From: an uncultured Shimia sp.
GTDB lineage: Bacteria > Pseudomonadota > Alphaproteobacteria > Rhodobacterales > Rhodobacteraceae
Direction: 5' to 3'
Assembly: GCA_937897325.1 (NCBI GenBank)
Contig: CALCOY010000024.1
Location: forward strand, 1-64,000
Length of the DNA stretch: 64,000 nucleotides
In this document: piece after piece, positions 16,334 to 24,739 of the stretch
Layout of the letters: each line of letters starts with the position of its first letter
Numbering within the stretch: the stretch's first letter is position 1
Made by a program: the position numbers and the translations under genes
The notes under the pieces: generated by a model
What the model was told of the DNA's origin: nothing
The model's database searches: none
The model's input: the letters and a program-made list of their open reading frames with translations, nothing else

Positions 16334-17374
16334 ATGAAGAAACGGATGTTCATTGCGGGGTTGATGACCACGACCATGCTCGCAGGCACACTGGTCATGG
16401 CTGCTGATTGGGACGGGCCGACGACGGGGCCAGCGGCGGCAGATGGCAAATCGATCGTCGTGGTGGCAGGCGACCTTAAAAACGGCGGCATTCTGGGGGT
16501 GACCACCGGGGTCGAAGAAGCTGTTGCTAAGATCGGCTGGCAGGTTCGCGTGCTGGATGGCGCGGGGTCAATCCAGGGCCGTACGGCGGCGATTGGTCAA
16601 GCCCTTGCCTTGAAGGCGGATGGCATCATCATCAACGGTTTCGACGCGGTCGAACAGCAAGCAGCCCTTGAAGGTGTTGTTGCCGCAAATGTCCCTATGG
16701 TGGCCTGGCATTCCGGTCCAAAGATCGGGTGCGATGCACCTGGGGGCATTTTTGCCAACGTCTCCACCGACGCGATGACGGTGTCCGAAGTGGCCGCGGA
16801 ATGGGCCATAGAGGATGGTGGTGAGGATATCGGGGTCGTAATCTTCACGGACAGCACCTATCAGATTGCCATCGACAAGGCGGACCGGTTGAAAGAAGCG
16901 GTCGAGGCTGCGGGCGGCAAGGTTCTTGAATATGTGGACACGCCGATTGCCGACACTTCTACGCGGATGGGACCGCTGACCACATCGCTTCTGCAGAAAT
17001 ACGGGGACAGCTGGACTCACGCCCTGGCGATCAACGATCTTTACTTTGACTTCATGGGGCCTTCGCTGGCGGCTGCCGGTCTCTCGCCAGAGACGGGGCC
17101 GCAAGCGGGGTCTGCGGGAGACGGTTCAGAAGCGGCGTTCCAGCGCATCAGGTCGAATGGATATCAGGCCATCACCGTTGCTGAACCGCTCAACCTTCAG
17201 GGTTGGCAATTGGTGGATGAATTGAACCGTGCCATTCAGGGCGCGCCATGTTCAGGCTATATCACATCGCCTGCATTGGTGACACCCGAGGGGTTGGCCA
17301 AAATGGGGGACGGCAACGCTTTTGATCCCGACATACCCTACCGCGACGCTTATGCCACGATCTGGGGCAAGTAA
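16334..17374 (+). CDS. Periplasmic sugar-binding protein of the first ABC transporter
   Basis: A 346-residue type I binding protein (Peripla_BP_4, RbsB-like). The first 23 residues form a Sec signal peptide ending VMA. The mature part begins with a polar linker and then SIVVVAGDLKNGGILGV, the usual first strand and binding loop. GGAGG precedes the ATG by six bases. Two cysteines (in KIGCDAPGG and GAPCSGY) could form a disulphide. It completes the ATPase-permease-binding protein set; the ligand is presumably a pentose, polyol or sugar acid handled by the dehydrogenases upstream. Confidence 0.86.
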   Translation: MKKRMFIAGLMTTTMLAGTLVMAADWDGPTTGPAAADGKSIVVVAGDLKNGGILGVTTGVEEAVAKIGWQVRVLDGAGSIQGRTAAIGQALALKADGIIINGFDAVEQQAALEGVVAANVPMVAWHSGPKIGCDAPGGIFANVSTDAMTVSEVAAEWAIEDGGEDIGVVIFTDSTYQIAIDKADRLKEAVEAAGGKVLEYVDTPIADTSTRMGPLTTSLLQKYGDSWTHALAINDLYFDFMGPSLAAAGLSPETGPQAGSAGDGSEAAFQRIRSNGYQAITVAEPLNLQGWQLVDELNRAIQGAPCSGYITSPALVTPEGLAKMGDGNAFDPDIPYRDAYATIWGK

Positions 17375-17380
17375 CTATAC

Positions 17381-17414
17381 TGCGGGATCCTGGGCCCAGC
17401 ATTGGGGTCCCGCA
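17381..17414 (+). terminator. Stem-loop between the two ABC transporter gene sets
   Basis: TGCGGGA (17381-17387) pairs with TCCCGCA (17408-17414), with GGGCCC-rich sequence in the loop, a few bases after the binding-protein stop. A short CTTTC follows rather than a long T-run, so it may protect the abundant binding-protein mRNA or cause partial termination before the second transporter. Confidence 0.5.
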
Positions 17415-17486
17415 CTTTCAATTTGATGATTTTGTACGGACGCAGGTATCAGGCGTCACCCAGCCGACTTTCCGGAGGATCGCGCG

Positions 17487-18245
17487 ATGGCAGACACACC
17501 GCTTGTCCAGATGACGGGCATCACCAAACGCTTTGGCGGCGTCACGGCGCTGCAAAATGTCGATCTGACGGCCTACGCGGGCGAAGTTCTCGCCATTGTC
17601 GGTGACAACGGTGCTGGCAAATCGACCCTGATCAAGGTGTTGACCGGTGTCTATCAGCCAACCGAAGGCCAGATTTTCATTGATGGGCAGAAGGTCGATT
17701 TTTCCAGCCACGCCGAAGCGATCGATGCAGGCATTGATGCCGTCTATCAAACCCTTGCTCTGGCCGATCATCTTGATCCCGCGGCAAATATGTTTTTGGG
17801 CAATGAACTGACCAAGACAATCTTCGGCATCGAAATCCTCGATAACAAGCGGATGCGCTCCGAGACTGAACGCGTGCTGATGGAGCGGTTGGGCGTGAAG
17901 CTGAAATCACTGGATGCGCCCACGGAAAGCTTGTCTGGCGGTCAACGCCAGGCTGTGGCCATCGCGCGGGCGGTCTATAGCGAAGGCTTGCGCGTTCTCG
18001 TGATGGATGAGCCGACGGCCGCTCTGGGGCCCCAGGAAACAGCACGCACCCTAAAACTGATCAAGAATGTGAAGGCACAGGGCTTGGCCGTGATCCTCAT
18101 CAGCCATTCACTTGATGATGTCTTTGAGGTCTCCGACCGGGTGCATGTCCAGAGGCGTGGCCAATGCGTGGGTGTCGTCAAGACAAGCGAAAGCAGCACC
18201 CAGGAGGTGCTTGGCATGATCGTCGGTGCGGAGGAGGCAGCATGA
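17487..18245 (+). CDS. Sugar ABC transporter ATPase, single-domain CUT2 type
   Basis: A 252-residue ATPase of the FrcA-like class. Walker A is GDNGAGKST, the signature LSGGQRQAVAIARA and Walker B VMDEPTAALG; the H-loop is ISHSLDDV. All catalytic motifs are intact, in contrast to the fused ATPase of the first transporter. ATG 17487 follows GGAGGATCGCGCG, and its stop overlaps the next gene's start (ATGA). It probably works as a homodimer with the following permease. Confidence 0.87.
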   Translation: MADTPLVQMTGITKRFGGVTALQNVDLTAYAGEVLAIVGDNGAGKSTLIKVLTGVYQPTEGQIFIDGQKVDFSSHAEAIDAGIDAVYQTLALADHLDPAANMFLGNELTKTIFGIEILDNKRMRSETERVLMERLGVKLKSLDAPTESLSGGQRQAVAIARAVYSEGLRVLVMDEPTAALGPQETARTLKLIKNVKAQGLAVILISHSLDDVFEVSDRVHVQRRGQCVGVVKTSESSTQEVLGMIVGAEEAA

Positions 18246-19354
18246 ACACTGCAGCAAAACCCTTGAATGAAAGGTTGGAACCGTACATCGCGATCATCGG
18301 CCCGATGGTGATGATCCTGGCGATCCTTCTCTTTATGGGCGTGGCCGAGCCTGCCCGCTACTTCCGCCTGACGAACCTCAACTTGATCCTTCTGGATGCC
18401 GCGCTTTATATGCCCATGGCGATGGCGATGACATTCGTCATCACGCAGCGGGGCATCGATCTGTCGATCGGATCAATCGCGGCCTTGTCGGGAATCCTGA
18501 TGGCGTTTCTGATCAAGCAATATGGCTTCTCGGTCTACGTCGCAGTACCAATTGCGATCATGCTGGGCGCGCTGATGGGGTTGATCAATGGTCTGATCAT
18601 CACGCGGTTCAACGTGCCTGATCTGATCGGCACCCTGGCCATGGATCTGGTGTATCGCGGCTTTGCCTTGGTTATTGCAAAAGGTCTGGTCCTGGCGCGC
18701 TTCCCCGATTTTCTGACCGAGATCGGACGCGGGCAGATCCCGGGATTTGTTCCAATACCTGTTCTGATCGGGATCGCAACGATGATAGCAGGCTACATCA
18801 TGCTGACCCGGACCTATTTTGGGCGCTACACCATCGCGATTGGCTCCAACCCGGAAGCGGCTGAGTTGACGGGTATCAGCGTCAAACGACACAAGGTCTA
18901 TGCCTATGTTCTTTGCGGCGCGTGCGCGGCTTTGGGTGGCATCCTGCTGACCGGCAAGCTGAACGCGATCCAGGCGACATCTGCGCCCTACTTCAACCTG
19001 CATGTCATCGCTGCAGTGGTCGTAGGGGGCACGTCGCTTTTCGGGGGGCGCGCATCCATGCTGGGATCGTTCGCGGGTGTTCTGCTCCTGAGCATGATGA
19101 TCAACGCGCTGGTGACCTTGCGGATCGAGTTCTTCTGGCAATCCGTCGCCTCAGGCGTTGTGATCGTCAGCTCGGTCGCGCTTTACACCTGGATGCAGAA
19201 AAAGGACCGCGACGGGGCAGGGGGACCTCTTGCCGGTCTGCAAACCCCGGAAGGTCAAAAGATGCTGCGGTTCTCCGCGCTGCTGATTGGTGTGCTCATC
19301 GCCCTTCTGGCGATCGGCGGGATCTTTGCTGGCAACCCGAATCCTAGCGGGTGA
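18242..19354 (+). CDS. Sugar ABC transporter permease, CUT2 (second transporter)
   Basis: A 370-residue inner-membrane permease of the RbsC/FrcC family. It shows TQRGIDLSIGSIAALSG in the second-helix region and the coupling segment YTIAIGSNPEAAELTGISVKR. It carries about 45 extra residues at the C-terminus (after YTWMQKKDRDG) that form one further hydrophobic helix, longer than is usual for the family. The ATG overlaps the ATPase stop by four bases. Confidence 0.86.
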   Translation: MNTAAKPLNERLEPYIAIIGPMVMILAILLFMGVAEPARYFRLTNLNLILLDAALYMPMAMAMTFVITQRGIDLSIGSIAALSGILMAFLIKQYGFSVYVAVPIAIMLGALMGLINGLIITRFNVPDLIGTLAMDLVYRGFALVIAKGLVLARFPDFLTEIGRGQIPGFVPIPVLIGIATMIAGYIMLTRTYFGRYTIAIGSNPEAAELTGISVKRHKVYAYVLCGACAALGGILLTGKLNAIQATSAPYFNLHVIAAVVVGGTSLFGGRASMLGSFAGVLLLSMMINALVTLRIEFFWQSVASGVVIVSSVALYTWMQKKDRDGAGGPLAGLQTPEGQKMLRFSALLIGVLIALLAIGGIFAGNPNPSG

Positions 19355-19435
19355 TCAGCCAAAGCGCGGCGTATCCGACATCCGGGTTTTACCTTGGTCG
19401 ACCGCGCCGCACTCAATTCAAAGGGAGGAAACTGA

Positions 19436-20581
19436 ATGAGATTTTTTGCAACAACCGCAATTGCGGCAAGCACAGCATTGGGCGGCATGGCATGGGCCGA
19501 TGGCCACAGCAATCTGCCCCTAAAGGAACTGCCAGGCATCGCGGATCGCGATTACTGGGTCCCTGACGAGGTGAATGCGGAGGGCAAGCTTGAGGCGATG
19601 CAAGACGTCGTTGGGTCCGATGCGATGCCGTTCTCCGGCACCCTGGACGCCCCGATCCAGATCGCTCTGATATACCCGTCTGCCGACACGTCGGACTTTT
19701 GGGCGCGCAATTATCTGGCACTTACGAAGCGGCTCGACCAGTTGGGCATTGCCTATGAGACGACCGAGTTCGCCTCGCGCCAGATCGAACATTCACTGCA
19801 ATCCACATATGCCAATCAGGTCGAACAGGATGCGGATCTGTATGATTACGTGATTTTCGGCCCCTCCGAATTGGCAATCCAGGCCGACAACATCGATAAG
19901 CTTTCGGGCAATGATGGCTTCTCCACGTACGTCTGGGCATTCCATACTCCACTGAAGGATCTAAAGAACCAGCCCGATGCCTGGTTTGATTTTTCGTCAG
20001 CTGCTGGCGCTTTGACCATGTGTGAATACATGCTTGCGCGTTTGGGCAACGATGTGACCATGGCGATGAACCGTGGCATTCCCGGGATCACCGACAATCA
20101 ACGCTCGGGCGATTTCAAGGCATGCGTTGAAGAGAAGGGCAATTGGACCACCGCATACGAGCATTACGGTGAGTATCAGCGCGAAGGCGGGTTTGAGGGC
20201 ACATCCCTGATCTTGCAGGCTTATCCCGAGGCGACGATCATCCACAACGCCAATACCGCGATGGCGATGGGATCGGTCGAGGCGCAAGTGTCTGTTGGTA
20301 AGGAGAAAGAGATATTTTCAACCGGCTGGGGCGGAACCGGGCTGGAGCTTGATGCGATCCGTCGCGGAGAGCTTGACGCCACACCGATGCGTATGGGCGA
20401 TGACGTGGGCGCGGCGACGGCCGAAGCGATTAAAGCTGACCTCGAAGGCCGCGCCGAAGAGCTGCCGTTTGTTTTCTTGGGGCGGATCACCGTGGCACAC
20501 GATCAGATGAGCGCGGATGAGATCGACGGCCTTGAGCAAGAGGCATTTCGCTTCTCCGGCGTAGGAGCGCTGGAGCGTTAA
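19436..20581 (+). CDS. Periplasmic binding protein of the second ABC transporter
   Basis: A 381-residue type I binding protein with a Sec signal peptide (cleavage after AWA, residue 20-21). A 45-residue segment precedes the first core strand (IQIALIYPSADTSDFWARN), longer than in RbsB. The pattern NTAMAMGSVEAQ and FSTGWGGTG near the C-terminal lobe fits Peripla_BP_4. Its ligand need not be the same as that of the first transporter; sequence similarity between the two binding proteins is low by eye. GGGAGGAAACTGA supports the start. Confidence 0.82.
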   Translation: MRFFATTAIAASTALGGMAWADGHSNLPLKELPGIADRDYWVPDEVNAEGKLEAMQDVVGSDAMPFSGTLDAPIQIALIYPSADTSDFWARNYLALTKRLDQLGIAYETTEFASRQIEHSLQSTYANQVEQDADLYDYVIFGPSELAIQADNIDKLSGNDGFSTYVWAFHTPLKDLKNQPDAWFDFSSAAGALTMCEYMLARLGNDVTMAMNRGIPGITDNQRSGDFKACVEEKGNWTTAYEHYGEYQREGGFEGTSLILQAYPEATIIHNANTAMAMGSVEAQVSVGKEKEIFSTGWGGTGLELDAIRRGELDATPMRMGDDVGAATAEAIKADLEGRAEELPFVFLGRITVAHDQMSADEIDGLEQEAFRFSGVGALER

Positions 20582-20590
20582 GGCTGACTT

Positions 20591-20620
20591 TGGGCGTGGC
20601 CAAACCTGGTGGCGCCCATT
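20591..20620. terminator. Possible bidirectional stem-loop between convergent genes
   Basis: TGGGCG and CGCCCA form a six-pair stem around a 14-16 base loop just after the second binding-protein gene. The following gene on the minus strand ends at 20664, so a shared terminator is expected here. The T-rich tail is poor. Confidence 0.3.
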
Positions 20621-20663
20621 CCTTCCCATCGGACCAACAAGTCAAAGCCGCCCGCTGCGCCAA

Positions 20664-21467
20664 TCACTTCAGATGGCGTAGCGCGCCTTCCGGCAGGATC
20701 TTGATTGTCGGACCGGGCGCAAGATCTGCGAACGCCATGCCGATCTCGCGGGACGTAATCCGCCCTATTCCAAAGCCTGAACCTTCGGTGATGTGCAATC
20801 CGCCATCCGGCCCAAGATCGTGCGCGGGGTCTATTACCGAGTCCAAACCCACATTTGAGATCACGGGCAAACCATTCCAGATCATGACGCGATTGGTGTG
20901 AATGTGTCCGCAGAGGAGGGCAAGCACATCGTGCCCCGCGAGCGCTTGGCCCAAACGTGCACTGTCCGTGGCATTGAGTACCGCCCAGTTCCGCTGCGTT
21001 TCGTCTTGTGTCGCGGGTGGGTGATGCAGGACCATGATCTTTGGCAGATCCGTATGCCGGGCCAGGGCGGCGTGCAGCGCGTCCAACTGACCGTCTTCAA
21101 AACCTCCGCTGGTCTTCCCTGGCAGTGAGCTGTCGAGAACCACGATATGATACCCTGCGCACACCGCATCATGATCAAGTGGTGTGTCCAGATCTCCTTC
21201 ATATCCCGAAAATGCAGCACGGAATCCAGAACGTTTGTCGTGATTGCCAAGCGCGTAGAAAACGGGAATTCGCAGTTCGGCCATGCGCTCCGCCAGAATG
21301 GAATAGCTCGCTTTGTCGCCATGATCGGTCAGATCACCCGATGCAATGATGAAATCAGGTGCGGGATCGGCGCTTTGGGCCAGCGCGATTAGACGGTCAA
21401 GTTTGGCCGTGGCCTGCGGTGCTTCGGCAACGATGTGCAAATCTGTAATGTGCAGAAAAGTTGCCAT
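20664..21467 (-). CDS. Calcineurin-like phosphoesterase, CpdA/GpdQ-like
   Basis: A 267-residue cytoplasmic binuclear metallophosphoesterase. All ligands are visible: Asp9 and His11 (DLH), Asp45 (GDLTD), Asn75 (GNHD), His148 or 149 (LHHPP), His188 and His190 (GHIH). This set occurs in class III cyclic-nucleotide phosphodiesterases and glycerophosphodiesterases of the GpdQ group; cAMP, glycerophosphodiesters or other phosphodiesters are possible substrates. It is convergent with the sugar locus and 266 bases from the next gene, so probably transcribed alone. Confidence 0.8.
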   Translation of the reverse strand: MATFLHITDLHIVAEAPQATAKLDRLIALAQSADPAPDFIIASGDLTDHGDKASYSILAERMAELRIPVFYALGNHDKRSGFRAAFSGYEGDLDTPLDHDAVCAGYHIVVLDSSLPGKTSGGFEDGQLDALHAALARHTDLPKIMVLHHPPATQDETQRNWAVLNATDSARLGQALAGHDVLALLCGHIHTNRVMIWNGLPVISNVGLDSVIDPAHDLGPDGGLHITEGSGFGIGRITSREIGMAFADLAPGPTIKILPEGALRHLK

Positions 21468-21733
21468 ATGCGCTTCTCTTCTCTCGCAAAATTGGGTTGC
21501 GGACGCTTTTCCAACGGCGCGCTAAATATGTCGCCTGAACGCCCCACCACCTAAACCAAGAGAGTTGCAGAGGCGGCCGTGGATGGCAAGCTCGGATGCG
21601 GCGTGACACATATCTGATCGACAAAGCGCAAATCTGAAAGAGCCAAGATGGGCTGTTCGGGTTGAGCCGATAAATGGAAGATTGAGAGGCACACTGCTAG
21701 ATGCCTTAACTTGCGCTGGCAGCGTCGGTCGGG

Positions 21734-22510
21734 CTAGGACTGACATTCCGGGCAATGGTACAGAGTTCGACCGCTGAGCTTCGACTTCTCGATTGCATTG
21801 TTGCACCGCGGGCAGATTTCGCGCCCGAAGATGTTTGTGCGTTCGGTGATGACCTCGCCTTTTTTGGGCAACAAGCCGTTGGTGATGATCGAATTGGTTT
21901 CAACGCCGATCTGTAGGAGGGCGCGCATATCATCCCAAAGCGCTTGCAGATCCTCATCGGACATATCAACACCACGAGTCATGGGGTTCAGCTTTCGCAG
22001 CCACAGTATTTCAGCCCGGTAGATGTTCCCGATGCCAGAGATCACCTTTTGGTCCATCAAGAGCCGCGCGATTGGCGCACGACTTTTTCTGATGGCTGCA
22101 ATGGCTCGCTCAGGTTCCGGATTATCTGCGAGCAGATCCGGCCCGTAACGCCGCCTGAACGCTTCGAGCGCCTCGCTTGGGATCAGTTCACAGGTATTCG
22201 GCCCGATTATGTCGATTGCATGCGTCGCACTTTCCAGGCGAAGGCGCGTAACATCGCGCGGTGGGTCGGCGGGCTGGGTTTGACAAACGAAGTACCCTCC
22301 AAGACCCAGATGGATATGAAGCGTTTGCTGATTGGAAAAGTGATAAAGAAGATGCTTGCCCAATGCGCTCGTGCTTTTGCAGGTCGCAGCGTCAATGATT
22401 GCCGCGCCATCGGCGAACCGCCCTTGCGGCGAGATGGCCGAGATGACCTGCCCACTCATCATTTCCGCATGGTCGCGGGCTGCGCGGTGTATCGTATGAC
22501 CTTCAGGCAT
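21734..22510 (-). CDS. nei: Fpg/Nei-family DNA glycosylase (endonuclease VIII-like)
   Basis: A 258-residue base-excision repair enzyme that removes oxidised bases and nicks the abasic site. The catalytic N-terminus is Pro2-Glu3 (MPEGHTIH), the conserved lysine is Lys52 (GKHLLYHF), the helix-two-turn-helix segment reads ISGIGNIYRAEILW, and a C4 zinc finger is formed by Cys233, Cys236, Cys253 and Cys256. The MPEG start must be right because Pro2 is the nucleophile; the GAGG upstream abuts the ATG and is closer than ideal. The ending and finger point to the Nei rather than the Fpg (MutM) side of the family. Confidence 0.87.
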   Translation of the reverse strand: MPEGHTIHRAARDHAEMMSGQVISAISPQGRFADGAAIIDAATCKSTSALGKHLLYHFSNQQTLHIHLGLGGYFVCQTQPADPPRDVTRLRLESATHAIDIIGPNTCELIPSEALEAFRRRYGPDLLADNPEPERAIAAIRKSRAPIARLLMDQKVISGIGNIYRAEILWLRKLNPMTRGVDMSDEDLQALWDDMRALLQIGVETNSIITNGLLPKKGEVITERTNIFGREICPRCNNAIEKSKLSGRTLYHCPECQS

Positions 22511-23142
22511 CCTCGTGATTTGCCACAGCGTTGTGATAAATGCGAGCACCGAGAGCTGATCGCAACTTGCTTGTCTGGCGGCGGTCTTCGCGGTTCGGTT
22601 TTGACCTGTGCTGCTTTCCCGGCAAAGGATCGTGCGGTTTCTGAATTGTTGTCTTAGAACGGCCAGAAATCCGACCAGGACCTTTGTCGAAGTCTGCAGA
22701 GCCCTCAATATAAGGGCTGTCGGTCAGACAATGAAGCTCCATCTTTTTGCTGACTTCAGGCAAGTATACCCCGAAAGATCCGCGCTGATCCCGCTCATGC
22801 AGCCTGAATGCTTGGAGGATAGACATGGTTTTGTTGGCATCTGTTGGAATGTGCCCGACCTTGCCGTAGACATCATCCAGCGGCGCACGAGAGTGCGTAC
22901 AGCGTCCACGCCCACGAAATGAAGGGGTTTGGGAAACTCTTGGTTGATGGTCAGAAGAGCTTAGCTGTTCGACAAATCGCTTAGTCGAGGGCGGCCCGAC
23001 CGGCTCTTGACAAGACAATTTGCACTATGCCCTTCGTCGCGCTGTCAGGGGGCATCTTTCCTCTTCCTGCGACTTCAGATTTTCGACTGAGGTCGAGATA
23101 TGATCGCCCCACGCTCGGCTCCAACGTTACAACGCAAACCTG
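22511..23142. other. 632-base stretch with one doubtful minus-strand frame
   Basis: A 171-codon minus-strand frame (22503-23018) ends eight bases inside the nei start, so its TGA overlaps the nei ATG. The product is basic, shows no domain I know and has no clear ribosome-binding site. It may be a shadow or an eroded gene. Nothing else is evident. Confidence 0.3.
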
Positions 23143-24126
23143 CTAATCCACCTTCGCACTGAGGGCCAGAACCGTTTTCCAAAGCGGATCCGGGACATTG
23201 ACAGGGTCCAATTGGTGGCGCGGCACACCCGGTATCCGCACCTCCTCGTCATGCGAAATGGCATTCGCTACACGCTCAAATCGATCAGCCAAGATCGAAC
23301 GATCTGCACCAGGATCAATCATGATGTAATATTGCCCGAGATCATGCGGCGAACCTTCCGCGACTTTTAAACCTCTGACATCCAATGAATTGACCGAGCC
23401 TGTAAGGCCCGCAGCCAAAGCTTCAACCAGAAGACCAAGCGCCCAGCCTTTGTATATGGCGGCAGGGACAAGCGCACCTTCAAGAGCTGCCGCAGGGTTC
23501 GTCGTGGGATCGCCAGCTGCATCGACGGCCCAGCCCAGCGGAATGGCCTCACCCGCTGCTTTGGCCATGGTGATCTTGCCAAGTGCCACGGCTGCGGTCG
23601 AAAAGTCCGCGTGCATTGCAGGGGCGCTTTCACCGGGTAACGTAAAGGCAATCGGATTGGTGCCAAGAACGCGGTCCTTGCCACCCGGGCCCGCCACGAT
23701 GGCTGATGCATTTGTAAAACCGATCCCGATCAGGCCTCGCGCCGCGATCTGTTCGGTGAAAAAGCCCAGTGACGTGCAGGTGTGCGAATGGGCCACGGCA
23801 AGCGATGCGATCCCACTTGACAGCGCCGCAGCAATGGCGTCCGGCAAGGCACTGCTGAAAGCGGGTTGAGCAAAACCGAAACCGGCATCCACCATGACAG
23901 TGCCCGGACGCGATATGCGAACTTGGGGTTCGACAGTCCCGTTCACCCGGCCGGACAAAAGTTGGGCGCAATAGCTTTCGAGATAGTATAGCCCACAGAT
24001 GATGTTTCCGGTCTCTTCCGCACGGGCCACTGCCTTTGCGACTTCGGCGGCCTGCCAAGAACCTGCGCCGTGCGCCACCAAGGCGGCCGTGCTTTTGGCT
24101 TCAATTTCAGCGATAGAGACCTTCAT
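23143..24126 (-). CDS. Ldh-family NAD(P)-dependent oxidoreductase
   Basis: A 327-residue member of the malate/L-lactate dehydrogenase type II family (YlbC, YiaK, DpkA, ComC relatives), which reduces 2-keto or cyclic imino acids. The family block AHSHTCTSLGFFTEQIA (normally SSHHFGxAGYY-like) and FTNASAIVAGPGGKDRVLGTNPIAF are clear. ATG 24126 follows AAGGAAC; upstream frame to 24312 lacks a site and would overlap the previous gene. It is the last gene of a seven-gene operon, 19 bases after the DUF3726 gene. Substrate unknown; an imino acid such as pyrroline- or piperideine-2-carboxylate would fit a peptidase-like neighbour, by inference only. Confidence 0.83.
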   Translation of the reverse strand: MKVSIAEIEAKSTAALVAHGAGSWQAAEVAKAVARAEETGNIICGLYYLESYCAQLLSGRVNGTVEPQVRISRPGTVMVDAGFGFAQPAFSSALPDAIAAALSSGIASLAVAHSHTCTSLGFFTEQIAARGLIGIGFTNASAIVAGPGGKDRVLGTNPIAFTLPGESAPAMHADFSTAAVALGKITMAKAAGEAIPLGWAVDAAGDPTTNPAAALEGALVPAAIYKGWALGLLVEALAAGLTGSVNSLDVRGLKVAEGSPHDLGQYYIMIDPGADRSILADRFERVANAISHDEEVRIPGVPRHQLDPVNVPDPLWKTVLALSAKVD

Positions 24127-24145
24127 TTCACGTTCCTTGCTCGCT

Positions 24146-24739
24146 TTAGTCCTTGTCCGTATCGGCTGGTCCGGCGCCTGACAGGCGTGACGCATCTGTA
24201 TCGGGTACATAGGTTCGTGCGGCGAGCGCTTCGAGCTTGGTCCAAGCGATCGCGTCAACATTCCGGCTTTGCCAGACTGGTTTTGCAGTTCGGGTTCGTC
24301 CGGTGCGGGCAATGGTCAGCCTTTCGGCGACAGTGGGGGGCGGTGCACCCTTGATTGCGACGCCATCGGTCGTGGTTTGGACCGAACCGCTCAGCCAGTC
24401 GACATGCCAAACATGTCTGTCGTCCATCAGACCCGGGGCGATCAAAAGAAGTGGTCCTGCCACGGGGCCAAGGACTGTGACGTCCTGCGGTGGTGCATCC
24501 GACACGGCGGCCATCTTTGCCAATCCGCATGAACGGCCCGGCGCTTTACCATCACAGGCGCAACTGCGAGGGGTTTTAAAGAGGTCGGCAACCGTCGAGA
24601 TACCGGGCAGGCCGTGCGCCTCCAGAACTCGTGCGGCCAAGCCGGCCTCTTCGGCGAGACCCCAGGGGCAGCCTGCGCCTCGTGCAGCCTTTGTGCAGGT
24701 CGCTTGTATTTCTGACAAGGTGCGGGTCAGAGAAGGCAT
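24146..24739 (-). CDS. DUF3726 protein
   Basis: A 197-residue protein recognised from its N-terminal block TKAARGAGCPWGLAEEAG, the hallmark of DUF3726. A cysteine-bearing loop (SCACDGKAPGRSCGLAK, residues about 59-75) follows, then a region with LLIAPGLMDD. No signal peptide or membrane helix is seen. The start overlaps the preceding 561-residue protein's end by 13 bases, so the two are translationally coupled. No biochemical role is known to me; its fixed place next to an Ldh-family dehydrogenase suggests an accessory or second enzyme of the same step. Confidence 0.75.
   Translation of the reverse strand: MPSLTRTLSEIQATCTKAARGAGCPWGLAEEAGLAARVLEAHGLPGISTVADLFKTPRSCACDGKAPGRSCGLAKMAAVSDAPPQDVTVLGPVAGPLLLIAPGLMDDRHVWHVDWLSGSVQTTTDGVAIKGAPPPTVAERLTIARTGRTRTAKPVWQSRNVDAIAWTKLEALAARTYVPDTDASRLSGAGPADTDKD

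Noticed and set aside
23007-23035. TTGACA promoter in the gap upstream of nei
   Set aside because: TTGACA at 23007 has no acceptable -10 element at 16-18 bases and points away from any plus-strand gene.
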